Assembly: GCA_020081605.1 (NCBI GenBank)
Contig: JAHREC010000062.1
Span: 930,001 to 994,000 of the forward strand
DNA from: Albifimbria verrucaria
Taxonomy: Eukaryota; Ascomycota; Sordariomycetes; Hypocreales; Stachybotryaceae
DNA: 64,000 nucleotides
Direction of reading: 5' to 3'
Numbering within the stretch: position 1 is the stretch's first letter; each line of letters starts with the position of its first letter. Below the pieces are notes generated by a model. The model was not told where the DNA came from and did not search any database. It saw only the letters and a list, made by a program, of their open reading frames with translations. The position numbers and the translations under genes were made by a program. This document shows positions 1 to 9,473 of the stretch, piece by piece.

Positions 1-1059
1 TGCCGACGCCGCCATCAGTCAGTGCTGGTGTTGAAAAAGACCAGGGTGCTAAAAGTGAATTTTAATAATGGCTCATAACTCCCAGCTCGACATGGACTTA
101 CTCTGCCTAGCGTCGAGCCTTTGCGTTGAAAGGGCTTGATGAAGCTCCGAGGAGAATGCTCGACCTTCATCATTGCTGCCAATCCTCTGGAATGCGCATC
201 GTAGGTACTGCACGGTTCATCGCCTAGCATGACCATCTGTGATATCGTTCAGTATATCAAACGATCGGTACCTGGCGATGGCACATACTTGGTATACGCC
301 TAGAAGCATGGCGATGCATCTTGATTCCTTAGCATCCACAGTCATTGGATTCTGAATAGCCTTGGCCATGGACCCAAGCAGCTCCTGGTAGAATCCCTCT
401 GCTCTATCGACAAATTGCGGGCGAAATTTTGTCTTGCCATGGCTTGCACAGGATATAGCCATGCAGGCTTTGGCCAAGTCCGATTTCAGTCCCAGGCAGC
501 GCACCATTCGTTCTAGGCCACTCAGGTAGTCTCGAGACAAATTCAAGTTGGCCGTGATGACGCAGTAATCATAAATGAAGGCTCTAAGAGCAAGCTCATT
601 GCTTTGAGTCAATGATACTTCTGTAGGGATCCCATCTGCGGGGAGAGTATCAGACCCAGGCGTCAGTTGACGGGTAGGCAGGGTGCATTTGCGAGCAATC
701 GAGTTGAACGGCTCCGACCGAATAGAGCCCTGGGTTGCATATTGACGAAAGGCCGCGGATGGGTTGGCCTCATAGCCTCCACATGTACGGTTTGCACTTA
801 GACATCTCGTGCAAGACTGATAATCAAAGTCAGCGGGGAAGCCTCCAGGCATGCCGAACATGACGTGTGGCAATGCTTAACACCGAAATCATGGGAAGAC
901 ACCAGAAACAGGGAAACCTACTGGTCGCGTCTCGTCACACTATCACCAAGCATCAGTCAACCGGATAAGGGTCTCCACGGAAGCAGAGGAGCCGTCACTA
1001 ACCTTCTTTCGCCGTAGTCGGCACGAAGTGCAGCCTCTCGAAGGCCCCAAGTAAACCAT
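1..1059 (-). CDS. Zn2Cys6 (C6) fungal transcription factor, 3' end uncertain or beyond the window
   Basis: A nuclear DNA-binding regulator. I assembled it from exons 1059-1003, 939-922, 816-289 and 236-102, with a further piece from 48 to the edge. The introns have GT/AG ends and lie at 940-1002, 817-921, 237-288 and 49-101. Spliced residues 10-36 give the full binuclear zinc cluster with spacing C-x2-C-x6-C-x6-C-x2-C-x6-C, and the two short introns split the cluster, which is common in this family. The later text (GVYQ joined to MVMLGDEPCSTYDAHSRG) resembles the C-terminal regulatory domain of fungal C6 factors. The protein visible here is shorter than usual for the family. With the 49-101 intron removed, one frame stops near base 19 and another stays open to the edge, so the end is unresolved. 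The gene is divergent from the oxidoreductase at 1753; the target is not known. Confidence 0.85.
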
Positions 1060-1752
1060 GGTTTTATGCCTGGGCCCCGCGCCGAGGGTCCGGGCCCGTC
1101 TTCGGTCTCCTGGTGGGTGAAGCGGCGGGTATCAGCTCCGAGCTCCGACCAACGGCGCGCTATGCTAGGACGGCCGCCTTAGCAAGAGTGGATTGAGGGT
1201 CGATGAAAGACTTTGCATTATTTCTCGAACGAAGCCTTGTTGGCGTCGCAATTACCGACATGCTGCGGGGAGCCAAGGCCAAGTCCCTGATCCTTCCTAT
1301 ATGGAGTTAGCGTTGCGCTGATGCACGATTGCCATCGGATGGACTGGGATTGGAGATGCGCAACGCTAACTGGAACAGGCACTGGGCCTTTGGCCTGCGG
1401 CTATCGTGTCGCTCATCGGATCTCCGAGTTTCTGGCAGGCGCTTGGTGTGGTTTGTAATGTGTAGACGGCAGGCCAAGCTGCTTGTCGTTAGCGTTGCGC
1501 TCTTCAGCACGGCGAAGCTGTCATGATGGAGCTCGTTATACTCCATGGTTTTCATAGAAAGTGATGGAGGCATTCGCGTATAAATGCGCACGTTTCTCCC
1601 TTAGATGTCGTTTATTGTTCAACATCAATGTTCATTCGAGCTTCAAGACTCGGGCTGTTAGCTGCAACCTGAGGCTCATCCATTCTGCATCATCTTCTAT
1701 TACACCCAGAAACACATTTTACACATCAAGGTCTTCTTTTCGGTCTTACACG
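1060..1752. promoter_or_regulatory. Shared divergent promoter with three copies of a 13-base motif
   Basis: This is the intergenic region between the Zn2Cys6 gene and the oxidoreductase gene. The word GTTAGCGTTGCGC occurs at 1306-1318 and 1488-1500 on the plus strand and at 1358-1370 inverted. A weaker look-alike, GTTGGCGTCGCA, is at 1239-1250. The first pair forms an inverted repeat of 14 bases with about 39 bases between the arms. The spacing and copy number suggest a binding site for a regulator. That the adjacent C6 protein is the regulator is inference. Confidence 0.55.
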
Positions 1753-2765
1753 ATGGCTTCTAACACTGCTGCATGGCTCACGGCCGCTAAAGTAACACCC
1801 TTGGACATCAAGCCTGCCCCTCTTGGTGTTCCCCTCGAGAATCAGATTCTCGTTAGGAACCACGCCATTGCAGTCAACCCTATTGACTGGAAGTTGCAAA
1901 GCTTTGCCATCTATCCCTGGAGTATCCCGTCATCCTTGGTGAAGACGTTGCCGGCGAGGTTGTCGCCATGGGGCCCAATGTTACGCGCTTCAAGATCGGC
2001 GACAGGGTCATTGGCGTTGCTGCAGGGTTCGACACAAAAAGGAATGAGGACAAGGCCTTTCAAGCGTACACCATCCTACAGACTAACATGGCGAGCGAAA
2101 TTCCCAACAATCTTTCGTACAACGACGCCGTTGTACTCCCTTGGGTCTGGCTACAGCCGCTGCGGGACTGTTTCAAGAGGACTATCTGAACCTCCAATCG
2201 CCAACTCAACCGCGACGAGAGTCTACTGGACAGACCCTGCTGGTCTGGGGCGGTGCCACGAGCGTCGGCAGCAATGCAATTCAGCTGGCCATTGCAGCGG
2301 GCTACGAAGTCATCAGTACAGCATCTCCCAAAAACTTTGACTACGTGAAGAACCTCGGCGCAAGCCAGGTCTTTGACTACAACAACCCCACCGTTGTCTC
2401 CGATATTCTGGACGCCCTCAGAAGCAAGAAATTCGCCGGAGTTTACGATGCTGTTGGAGGCGCTGCCTGGGCACCAAGCGTAGAAATTGTAAGCAAAGCA
2501 GAGGGAAAGAAATTTGTCGCAACGGTGATGCGAGGCTTCCTGATCCCCTGAAGGTGTAGGGATGAAGCAACTTCAGGCGGTTACAATCATGCACAACAAC
2601 GTGGGCAAGGCGTGCTGGCAGGACTTTTGCCGGGGCACTGGCGGCGGGCACATACATTCCGGCACCGTCACCAGTTGTCGCTGGCCACGGACTGGAGCAT
2701 ATCCAGACTGCGTTGAATCTTCTGGGGAAGGTGTTTCGGCACAGAAGATCATCGTCATGTTGTAA
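1753..2765 (+). CDS. Zinc-type alcohol dehydrogenase-like / enoyl reductase family oxidoreductase (MDR superfamily), frame broken
   Basis: An NAD(P)H-dependent medium-chain reductase of the kind often annotated in fungi as zinc-binding alcohol dehydrogenase domain protein (CipB-like). The N-terminal GroES-like fold has the motifs AVNPIDWK and, in the next frame, YPVILGEDVAGEVV and FKIGDRVIG. The Rossmann part reads LLVWGGATSVGSNAIQLA, and the end reads GHGLEHIQTALNLLGK and then QKIIVML. The frame changes near 1919, 2142, 2535, 2625 and 2732. Restoring about seven lost bases gives 340 codons including the stop, normal for the family. The ATG at 1753 begins the conserved region; an in-frame upstream ATG at 1561 is less likely. 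No introns are visible. It is divergent from the C6 regulator and may be its target. The error density is the highest of any gene here, so true decay cannot be excluded. Confidence 0.8.
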
Positions 2766-3464
2766 GTATCAGTGGTAGCGGCGTTTGCGCAAGTGGATGT
2801 TCTGGCTCAGATAAAGGTTGGTGGTATTTTCGTTAGATGTCTACAATAGAATGTAGCAATACAAACGCTTTCACTTGGACTAGAAATTGCCGCTGTCTAA
2901 GGAGATAGCCTCGTGGTATTGATGCTAGGAATGTAAGTAGATGAGAAAGATGAAGGCTGTTGGTCAAGCTCGGATTAGTGGTTTACGGGTACCTGGACAA
3001 GTGGGTAGCAATAAAATAGGGGACTGCAAGCACCAAAAAGTGAAAGGGAAAACAAGAAATGCAAGAATCAGATCCGAATAAATAGCATTACAATGAGACT
3101 AAAATTTACTAAATGCCTTTTTACAATTGCAAAACACCTCTAATTTATTCCTTAATTTTTGTAGTTTATCTTTTCCAACATTCAACGAATAATCTTCTTA
3201 AAGTCTCAGGTCCACAGCCTGCACCTCATTCTTTTGCCCAGCACTTGCATAGCTGGACTCAGGGGCAGCTCGCGGCTTAGTCATCGCCTGGCCTGTCCCT
3301 GAGCGGCAGCTACTCCACGTCTCGGCCGATAAAGATAAAGCACGACGATGCCACGAAAGCCAGACTGCAGCCCGCGATAGCCCAACTGGAACACGCTCCT
3401 TTTCGCACCGCCCCTTCCTCCTCACGACTTCTACCCACGCCCGCCCCGACATCCCACGCACGCA
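2766..3464. other. Intergenic: 3' end of the oxidoreductase and promoter of DPM1
   Basis: The left half is AT-rich with several AATAAA-like stretches around 3010-3180, consistent with transcript ends. The right half becomes CT-rich towards the DPM1 start, a common fungal core promoter style. No gene seen. Confidence 0.5.
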
Positions 3465-4293
3465 ATGGCTCCCGCAAAGACCGGCAAGAGCAAGTACTCG
3501 GTTATTCTGCCGACGTACAATGAGCGCCGCAACCTCCCCATCATCACCTGGTTGCTGAACCGCACCTTCACCGAGAAGTACGTCTGCCTGTTTCCGTCCC
3601 CTCGACCTCCTCGACTCGATCCAGCCCTGTTCTAGGCTCAGCTGCATGAACCTAGCGCTAACCAGTTCCTCTCTTTAGCAACCTCGACTGGGAAATCATC
3701 ATCGTCGACGACGGCTCCCCGATGGCACCCAGGAGGTGGCCCAGCAGCTCATCAAGGCCTACTCCCCACGTCCTCCTCAAGCCTCGCGCCGGCAAGCTGG
3801 GTCTCGGAACCGCCTACGTCCACGGCCTGCAGTTCGTCACCGGCGACTTCGTCATCATCATGGACGCCGACTTCAGCCACCACCCCAAGTTCATCCCCGC
3901 ATGGTCGAGCTCCAGAAGACGGCCGACTACGACATCGTCACCGGCACCCGCTACGCTGGCGATGGCGGTGTCTTCGGCTGGGACCTCAAGCGCAAGCTCG
4001 TCTCCCGTGGCGCCAACCTCTTCGCCGACACCGTCCTGCGCCCCGGCGTCAGCGATCTGACTGGCAGCTTCCGCCTCTACAAGAAGTCCGTCCTCCAGAA
4101 GGTTATCTCCAGCACCGAGAGCAAGGGCTACAGCTTCCAGATGGAGATGATGGTCCGCGCAAAGGCCATGGGCTGCACCGTCGCCGAGGTCCCCATCTCC
4201 TTCGTCGACCGTCTGTACGGCGAGAGCAAGCTGGGCGGTGACGAGATTGTCGAGTACGCCAAAGGCGTCTTCTCGCTGTGGCTCAAGGTGTAA
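3465..4293 (+). CDS. dpm1: Dolichol-phosphate mannosyltransferase catalytic subunit
   Basis: A GT2-family glycosyltransferase that makes dolichyl-phosphate mannose from GDP-mannose at the ER membrane, the donor for N-glycans, O-mannosylation and GPI anchors. Exon 1 is 3465-3577, the intron 3578-3678, exon 2 3679-4293. Visible motifs are [30 protein letters not shown], the metal site [53 protein letters not shown] and [13 protein letters not shown]. There is no C-terminal membrane segment, so it would be the human-type short form that needs DPM2 and DPM3. Frames change at three runs of four C (3717-3720, 3764-3767, 3895-3898). Restoring four bases gives 243 residues, normal for fungal DPM1. 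Confidence 0.93.
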
Positions 4294-4543
4294 GCTCGGC
4301 AGAAGGAGGTGGGAGGTTTAAGCGAGGGACAAGAAATGAAAAGGAATGTCGGATTACGCTATGCCTATGTGTCTGTTGTTGGATGCGGCGTTGGAGGCGG
4401 AAAAGGCATCGGGTCCTATGATCTAATTTAATACCACGAAATATTGCACTGCTCTTGTTGTTATTTTGTTTCATGGCATCTCAGTTTGACACGTGATATG
4501 TTCGCTTGCTATACAAAACTTCCCCAAGTTGGGATCTACTCTC

Positions 4544-5466
4544 TTACATGTTCCTCCCACCCGTAACCATGATGGTCTGGCCAGACACGTAGGAAAACAG
4601 CGGGCTCGCGACGGCAAGAATACTGCTCGCCGCCTCCGTCGCCGTTCCAGCCCTGCGCAGGGGAATATCTGCGTGCATCTGGGAGCCCGCAGCCTCCTTC
4701 TGCTTCTTCGGGATGCCCAGCGCAATCTTCTCGCCATCAGGGCCCTCCACGAAGCCGCCGTCCTCCTTGTTAGCTGTCAGCCGGGTCTGGATATGTCCAA
4801 AGGCAACCGTGTTGGCGCGCACGCCGAACGCCGGGCCCCATTCCTTGGCGACTGTCTTGGTGAAGCCGGTGATACCAGCCTTGGCCAGGGCGTAGTTGAG
4901 CTGGCCTGCGTTGCCGTGGACGCCCGACGTGGACGAGACGCTGACGATGCAGCGCGGCTCGCCGTCACGCACGCGGAAATAGGGACTCGCGGCGCGCAGC
5001 AGGCGGAAGGGCGCCGTGCAGTGCAGCGCGATCATGGCGTCCCACTGCTTGTCCGTCATTTTGTGGATCACGCCGTCCCAGGTGTAGCCGGCGTTGTTGA
5101 CGAGGATGTGAATCTTGCCGTTACCAAATTCAGCCGCCTTGGCGACGAGCTGGTCAACGTACTCGGCATTGAGGATGTCGCCAGGCACGGCAATGGCCTG
5201 ACCGCCGTTGCTCTTGATGGCCTCAACGACGCTGGCGCTCTTCTCTATAGTTGGGGGTAAGCGCCATACGTTCAGCACGGAAAGGGAGAGGATTTACGTA
5301 CTAGCATCGATATCAGCGACTACCACCTTGGCACCTTCATTTGCAAAGAGCCGCGCTGTCTCTGCGCCGATTCCTGGCCACTGCCGGTGATGATGGCGAC
5401 CTGGCCGGCAAGCATACCCTTAGGGTAGTTGAGGTGATTGGCGATCTGGGCCACTCTGTCCGTCAT
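4544..5466 (-). CDS. Short-chain dehydrogenase/reductase, 3-oxoacyl reductase-like
   Basis: A classical SDR using NAD(P)(H). Exon 1 is 5466-5302, the intron 5245-5301 (GTACGT to ATAG), exon 2 5244-4544. The cofactor loop is TGSGQGIG once one lost G is restored near 5379. Then come VVVADIDA, ILVNNAG and the catalytic Ser and YxxxK in SVSSTSGVHGNAGQLNYALAK. The end, SYVSGQTIMVTGG, is typical of FabG-like reductases. With the one-base correction the protein is 288 residues. The true substrate cannot be read from the sequence. It is tail to tail with dpm1, with 250 bases between them. Confidence 0.88.
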
Positions 5467-5873
5467 GATGGGCAACTACAAATTGACCTGTTTCCAGTAA
5501 TATGAGAGGCAGGTATTTCTAGTTCTTAATTTTACAAGGGAATGGCGAAATTGGGGCTGCTCTGCCAGTCTTATATCCAGCCCATCGGCCGGAAGCCATG
5601 CCGAGGTTCCCGCGTAGCATCTGTGGGGTAACCAGACCAACCCCGGATCCCATTCCCGGGGTTGGATGAACTGCATACTGTTCTTGTCGACTTGCGCCAG
5701 AAGCAAGCAAATCAATTTCAATAGTTGGTGTCTGTAAGCTATTCAATGCCGTGGGTAGTGCCCTTCATGTTCCCCAGGTCTACGTCAACTTGCATACAAT
5801 TGATAGAGCACCAAGAGGTGTCCATCGCCAGTTGGCTATGCAATACGCATCGCATTAATCTATTCATCATTCA
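5467..5873. other. Intergenic between SDR promoter and TRAPPC12 3' end
   Basis: About 400 bases with no gene recognised. It must contain the SDR promoter (minus strand) and the terminator of the TRAPPC12 gene. Two short overlapping minus-strand frames here have no family resemblance. Confidence 0.5.
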
Positions 5874-7241
5874 TCACAGCTTAAAATCTACATTCGACTT
5901 CTCCCAGCCTGCATCAGACTCCTCCATGCCAGCCACGCGCTCCGCCAACTTCATCTTGAGGCCTCGGCTCTTGTCCGTGCAGAGTTCGTACATGGTCGCC
6001 AAGTTGAAGAGCAGCGTGTGCGATGTCATTCCCTTGCCAACCAAATCTTCTAATATGTCTCGTCCCTGGGACAGAGTTAGCATCATGTAGGAAACACGTC
6101 TTCATTTTGACGTACCTCTTGCAGCCTTCCTAGGTAGAGTAGGCAAATAGCTGCGTTGACGCCCACCATCTCGTCCTCCGTAGTCTTTCGAAGCTCTTGC
6201 CACCGATCCAGTGCGGACTGGTACTCCGCGTCCGCCATGTCACATAGCGCCAGAATCGTCTGCTCCATCGTGGAGGCCTCGCTGGCGCACTGCGCTGCAC
6301 ATTTTCGCGCGCTTTCGGCATCGCCCAGATGGAGCCATAGCAGCGCCTTGGACAGCACCATCTTGTTGTCGCCCAAATCGCGTAGAGTGCCGAGGTGGTG
6401 TGCGGCACCAGCAAGATCGTCCATGTCAATGAGAGCGCCGGCAACTTTGATGCCTAGGTCGTGGAGACGGGCCTTCCAGAGCTCGCGGGCCGTGTTATCG
6501 TGCTGCGCCGTAGCTTTGCCAATATGGTCTCGTGCTTCGCGAGCCATGTCATGGTAGCTCATGACTGCACGGCGGGGATCGCCGAATCCGAGTGCTTGGA
6601 GACGTACAATCAGGACTCGAAGTTCCCACGGCACCAGGTGCTCGCCTGTGGTATCGTCGATGTATATCCTTGCATTGTTGACGTCCTCGAAAGCCTTGAC
6701 CTCTTGTGCTGCCAATGGCGTCGCATCTATCAGCGTCAAGCACGCCAACCGAGTATATAGCAAATCAAAGATGGCCTTTGGCTCATGGGGATCTACTCCA
6801 CCACTACCTGCATTGCCCGTCAATTTCTGGCCAGCTGCAATTGCGGCGGCCCGGAAGTGGCCCCTGGCCAGCAGCTCTTCCAGCGGAACGCTAGCATCTG
6901 GCTGTTTGGGAGAGTTGCGGAACGCCGCAGGGACGTTGAGAGGGGTGAGAGGGTGGTAGATTTCTGGGCGTAGAAGAAACGAAAAATCCTTGGGCCGGAA
7001 TTCTCCTAGTTGGGGGACTGGAGATGGTGCGGCAGAGCGCGCGGGCAGATGATGCGCTTCTTTGTGGTAGCTGAGCGGTTGGACTAAGCTGAGCAGCAGC
7101 AGCAGCAGCCGCGCCAGGGAGGAAATTAGGGGTCACTGAGAACATTAGTAAGATTAACTCTAGGAGAATACGTTCAAAGACACGCACTCGTCTATGTCTA
7201 AAGGCCCCTTCGTAGAGGACCGTGGTCTGGTGGCTTTGCAT
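5874..7241 (-). CDS. TRAPP complex subunit 12 homologue (TPR protein)
   Basis: A tetratricopeptide-repeat protein resembling TRAPPC12/TTC15, a tether component acting in ER-to-Golgi traffic. The core is one long exon (about 7138-6116). It carries YHKEAHHLPARSA, LARGHFRAAAIAAGQKL, PKAIFDLLYTRLACL and helical repeats such as LGDNKMVLSKALLWLHLGD. An intron at 6066-6115 (GTACGT, branch GCTAAC, CAG) joins GRLQE to GRDILEDLVGKGMTSHTLLFNLATMYEL. The stop is at 5874. The 5' end is not settled. The candidate first ATG is at 7241 with a GTGCGT donor and a TTCTCAG acceptor near 7139, but the simple splice puts a TGA in frame, so a base may be missing near the Ala/Leu-coding repeat at 7080-7135. The call is firm for the conserved core, weak for the start. 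Confidence 0.78.
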
Positions 7242-8238
7242 CCATCACAGTCAGCCGGACATTCTTATGAGCTCCAAGCCAGACCCTCACTTGTTCAGGG
7301 TGGGGTGAGGTGAGTCTCCAAAAGCAGGATCCGAGGGCACGCCAATTCACCACGCACCTCGAGTTACTGATGACTTGTTCCGAGCGTGGCCTTTACTGGG
7401 CGTTGACGGCGACTCACTCATGGTTACCTCGCTGAGTGCTAATGGATGCCAGGGGTCGTGACGTCGCAAGAGTTAAGAGATGCTGCTGTGTATGCGACAG
7501 CGGGTAAAGCTCGGGTTATGGTTGGAGCTCCTTGTCTCGTCTCTTTGGTCAGTGCAATATACTCAATCTAGTATGTGGTTACTTGAAGACTTCAGACATA
7601 ATTAATGATTTATGCTACAAAAGTTTCAACATGATGCTTTCCGATGGTTATTCCAATTTATTTTTATCATGAGCGCTCCAACTACGAATTCACTTACAGT
7701 TGCTCGTGTCCTTACCTGTGTAGGGATCAGTTCAGGGTCTCCATACCATCCTGCGAATGCTACCCTAAATTCATGATGATGAACTCGGCGAAAACAGCAA
7801 GGCACCACCTTTTACAATTCTCTTCGGGTTACTATGAGCTTATCTGCTTAGGATATCTAACAGGCCTGACACAATGGTTAGAAATGGCCCACTCCATGAA
7901 TTTGAGCATTTAGTCAGCAAGAATAGTTGAAACTCACTTGGCAAAGTCGCTGCAAGGCTTGGATCTCTTGGCCAGTCTCTAACCCCCACTGCAGCACAGA
8001 TGATGCTGCGTCCTAGTGGATATGATCACTAATGTAGTGATGCAGCAACGTTACCAAACGGGTTTGAATTAGAAACAGGACTTTGCAGGCTTATAAATGC
8101 GTAGACTCAAGCAGATCGCTAAGCATCACTGCAAGGTATTAAACCAAGCTCGCATCCACCAGACTTCTAGCTATTGTGTGATAGAATAACGCGTACGCAC
8201 TGGGATTAATACAAGACAATCTCATTCAATCCGTAACA
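7242..8238. promoter_or_regulatory. Intergenic with a short perfect palindrome upstream of the NTF2-like gene
   Basis: About 1 kb without a recognisable gene. ATCACTA-ATG-TAGTGAT at 8025-8041 is a perfect inverted repeat. A TATA-like TTATAAAT lies near 8091, about 145 bases before the start codon at 8239. Both fit a promoter for the downstream gene, but no factor can be named. Confidence 0.4.
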
Positions 8239-8694
8239 ATGTCATCCGCACCCAAAAACACCCCTCGCTCCGTGCTCGAGGCATTCTACGCCGCAGAGCT
8301 TATCTACATGTCGGCCGCACCAGAGGAGCGCGACTTCAGCGACGTTGCCGCCACACTGTCGTCGGATTGTCACTTGGAGCAGACATCTGGCTTGCCTTAC
8401 GCAGGCGTCTACAAGGGCAAGGAGGGTATGTTAGCCTGGGCGGAGCAGATGGCCAACTACTTCGACACGGTAGACGTGCAGGATCGAGAGTTTTTCGAGC
8501 GCGAGGGATCAGATCGTATTGTTGTTGTGTCCAATGTGAAGCTCAGAGTCCGCGCGACTGGTGAAGAACTCAAGTACCCTTTCTGCCAGGTCATGACGGT
8601 GGATCTGGAGAAGGGCGTCATAACGGAACTGCGGCCATTTTACTGGGATGTGCATCATCTGAACAAGGCCATTGGATACAAGCATACGGAGTGA
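8239..8694 (+). CDS. SnoaL-like / NTF2-fold small protein
   Basis: A 151-residue intact single-exon gene. The sequence shows the cone-shaped NTF2-like pattern: an N-terminal helix (SVLEAFYAAELIYM), a strand with SDCHLEQTSGLPYAGVYKGKE, a helix (MLAWAEQMANYF), and a C-terminal sheet with ELKYPFCQVMTVDLEKG and ITELRPFYWDVHHL. Members range from polyketide cyclases to dehydratases and non-enzymatic binders, so no reaction is assigned. No signal peptide or membrane segment is visible. It is one of the few genes here without a frame break. Confidence 0.75.
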   Translation: MSSAPKNTPRSVLEAFYAAELIYMSAAPEERDFSDVAATLSSDCHLEQTSGLPYAGVYKGKEGMLAWAEQMANYFDTVDVQDREFFEREGSDRIVVVSNVKLRVRATGEELKYPFCQVMTVDLEKGVITELRPFYWDVHHLNKAIGYKHTE

Positions 8695-9473
8695 TGCATG
8701 AATTGAGACGGATGAACGATAAAGTCAGGCGTGCAGGACTCGAGGCAGCTATATGCCTTGTGTATACATAGATTTCGACAAGCTCAAACATATTTTTTTG
8801 TAGCGACATTTACTCTGCTTGGCTTGTTGGATGGTGTTGGCATGTTGCAGGATTACATGGGAGTCGGTTTAATGAGAGACAAGCATATGAGCTCAGGCTC
8901 AAGGCGTGGAGCGAAACTTGACGAGAAAGATTAAGAATAACCCTTCCAGAATTGAAAAATAAAAGCATAAAGAAATTGGTAAAATTTTGCAGTTTCTAAA
9001 GTGAGAACAGGGAAGAATATGGTTGCCATTAACACAACTTGAGAGACCAACTTGGACTTACAACATGTTCTTAATTCCCAGGAAGAGGTGAATCTGGCGA
9101 CAAAAGTTGTAACTTGCACAAGCAAACTATGCCAATGGAACAAGAAGAAAAATATAGTATGATACCAGGTTTTAAAGAGGATTTTCTTATTTTTATTTCA
9201 ATTCAATAGTAAAATTAATGAGCCCCTGGCTCTGGGATGTAAGATGGTAACAACCTCAAGCTGTAGTCTGAAGACTCAACCAACACAGAGGTACAGCTAC
9301 AGCTGTCTTAGCTCACTCCAGTAAATTCCACTAAAAGTCTAGCACTTCAACCCCACCATGCATTTCATTCAATCTTTCATGCCTTTCGCCTGCTCAACCT
9401 GCCCTTGCAAACAGCTCGCCAGCAACAGCATATTGGCACTCATCACCACTATGTCAAGCCGTGAGACGCCGTC
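8695..9473. other. Intergenic, AT-rich
   Basis: Nearly 800 bases of mostly AT-rich sequence holding the 3' end of the NTF2-like gene and the promoter of the TFIIIC gene. No gene, repeat or RNA recognised. Confidence 0.5.

Noticed and set aside
3198..3647. A minus-strand open frame over the dpm1 start
   Set aside because: It is antisense to exon 1 and the intron of dpm1, which is well supported.
3717..3900. Programmed ribosomal frameshifting in dpm1
   Set aside because: Three shifts of different size in one short gene, without slippery sites or pseudoknots, are better explained by lost bases at C runs.
4493..5260. A 255-residue plus-strand open frame
   Set aside because: It is the exact antisense of the SDR coding region.
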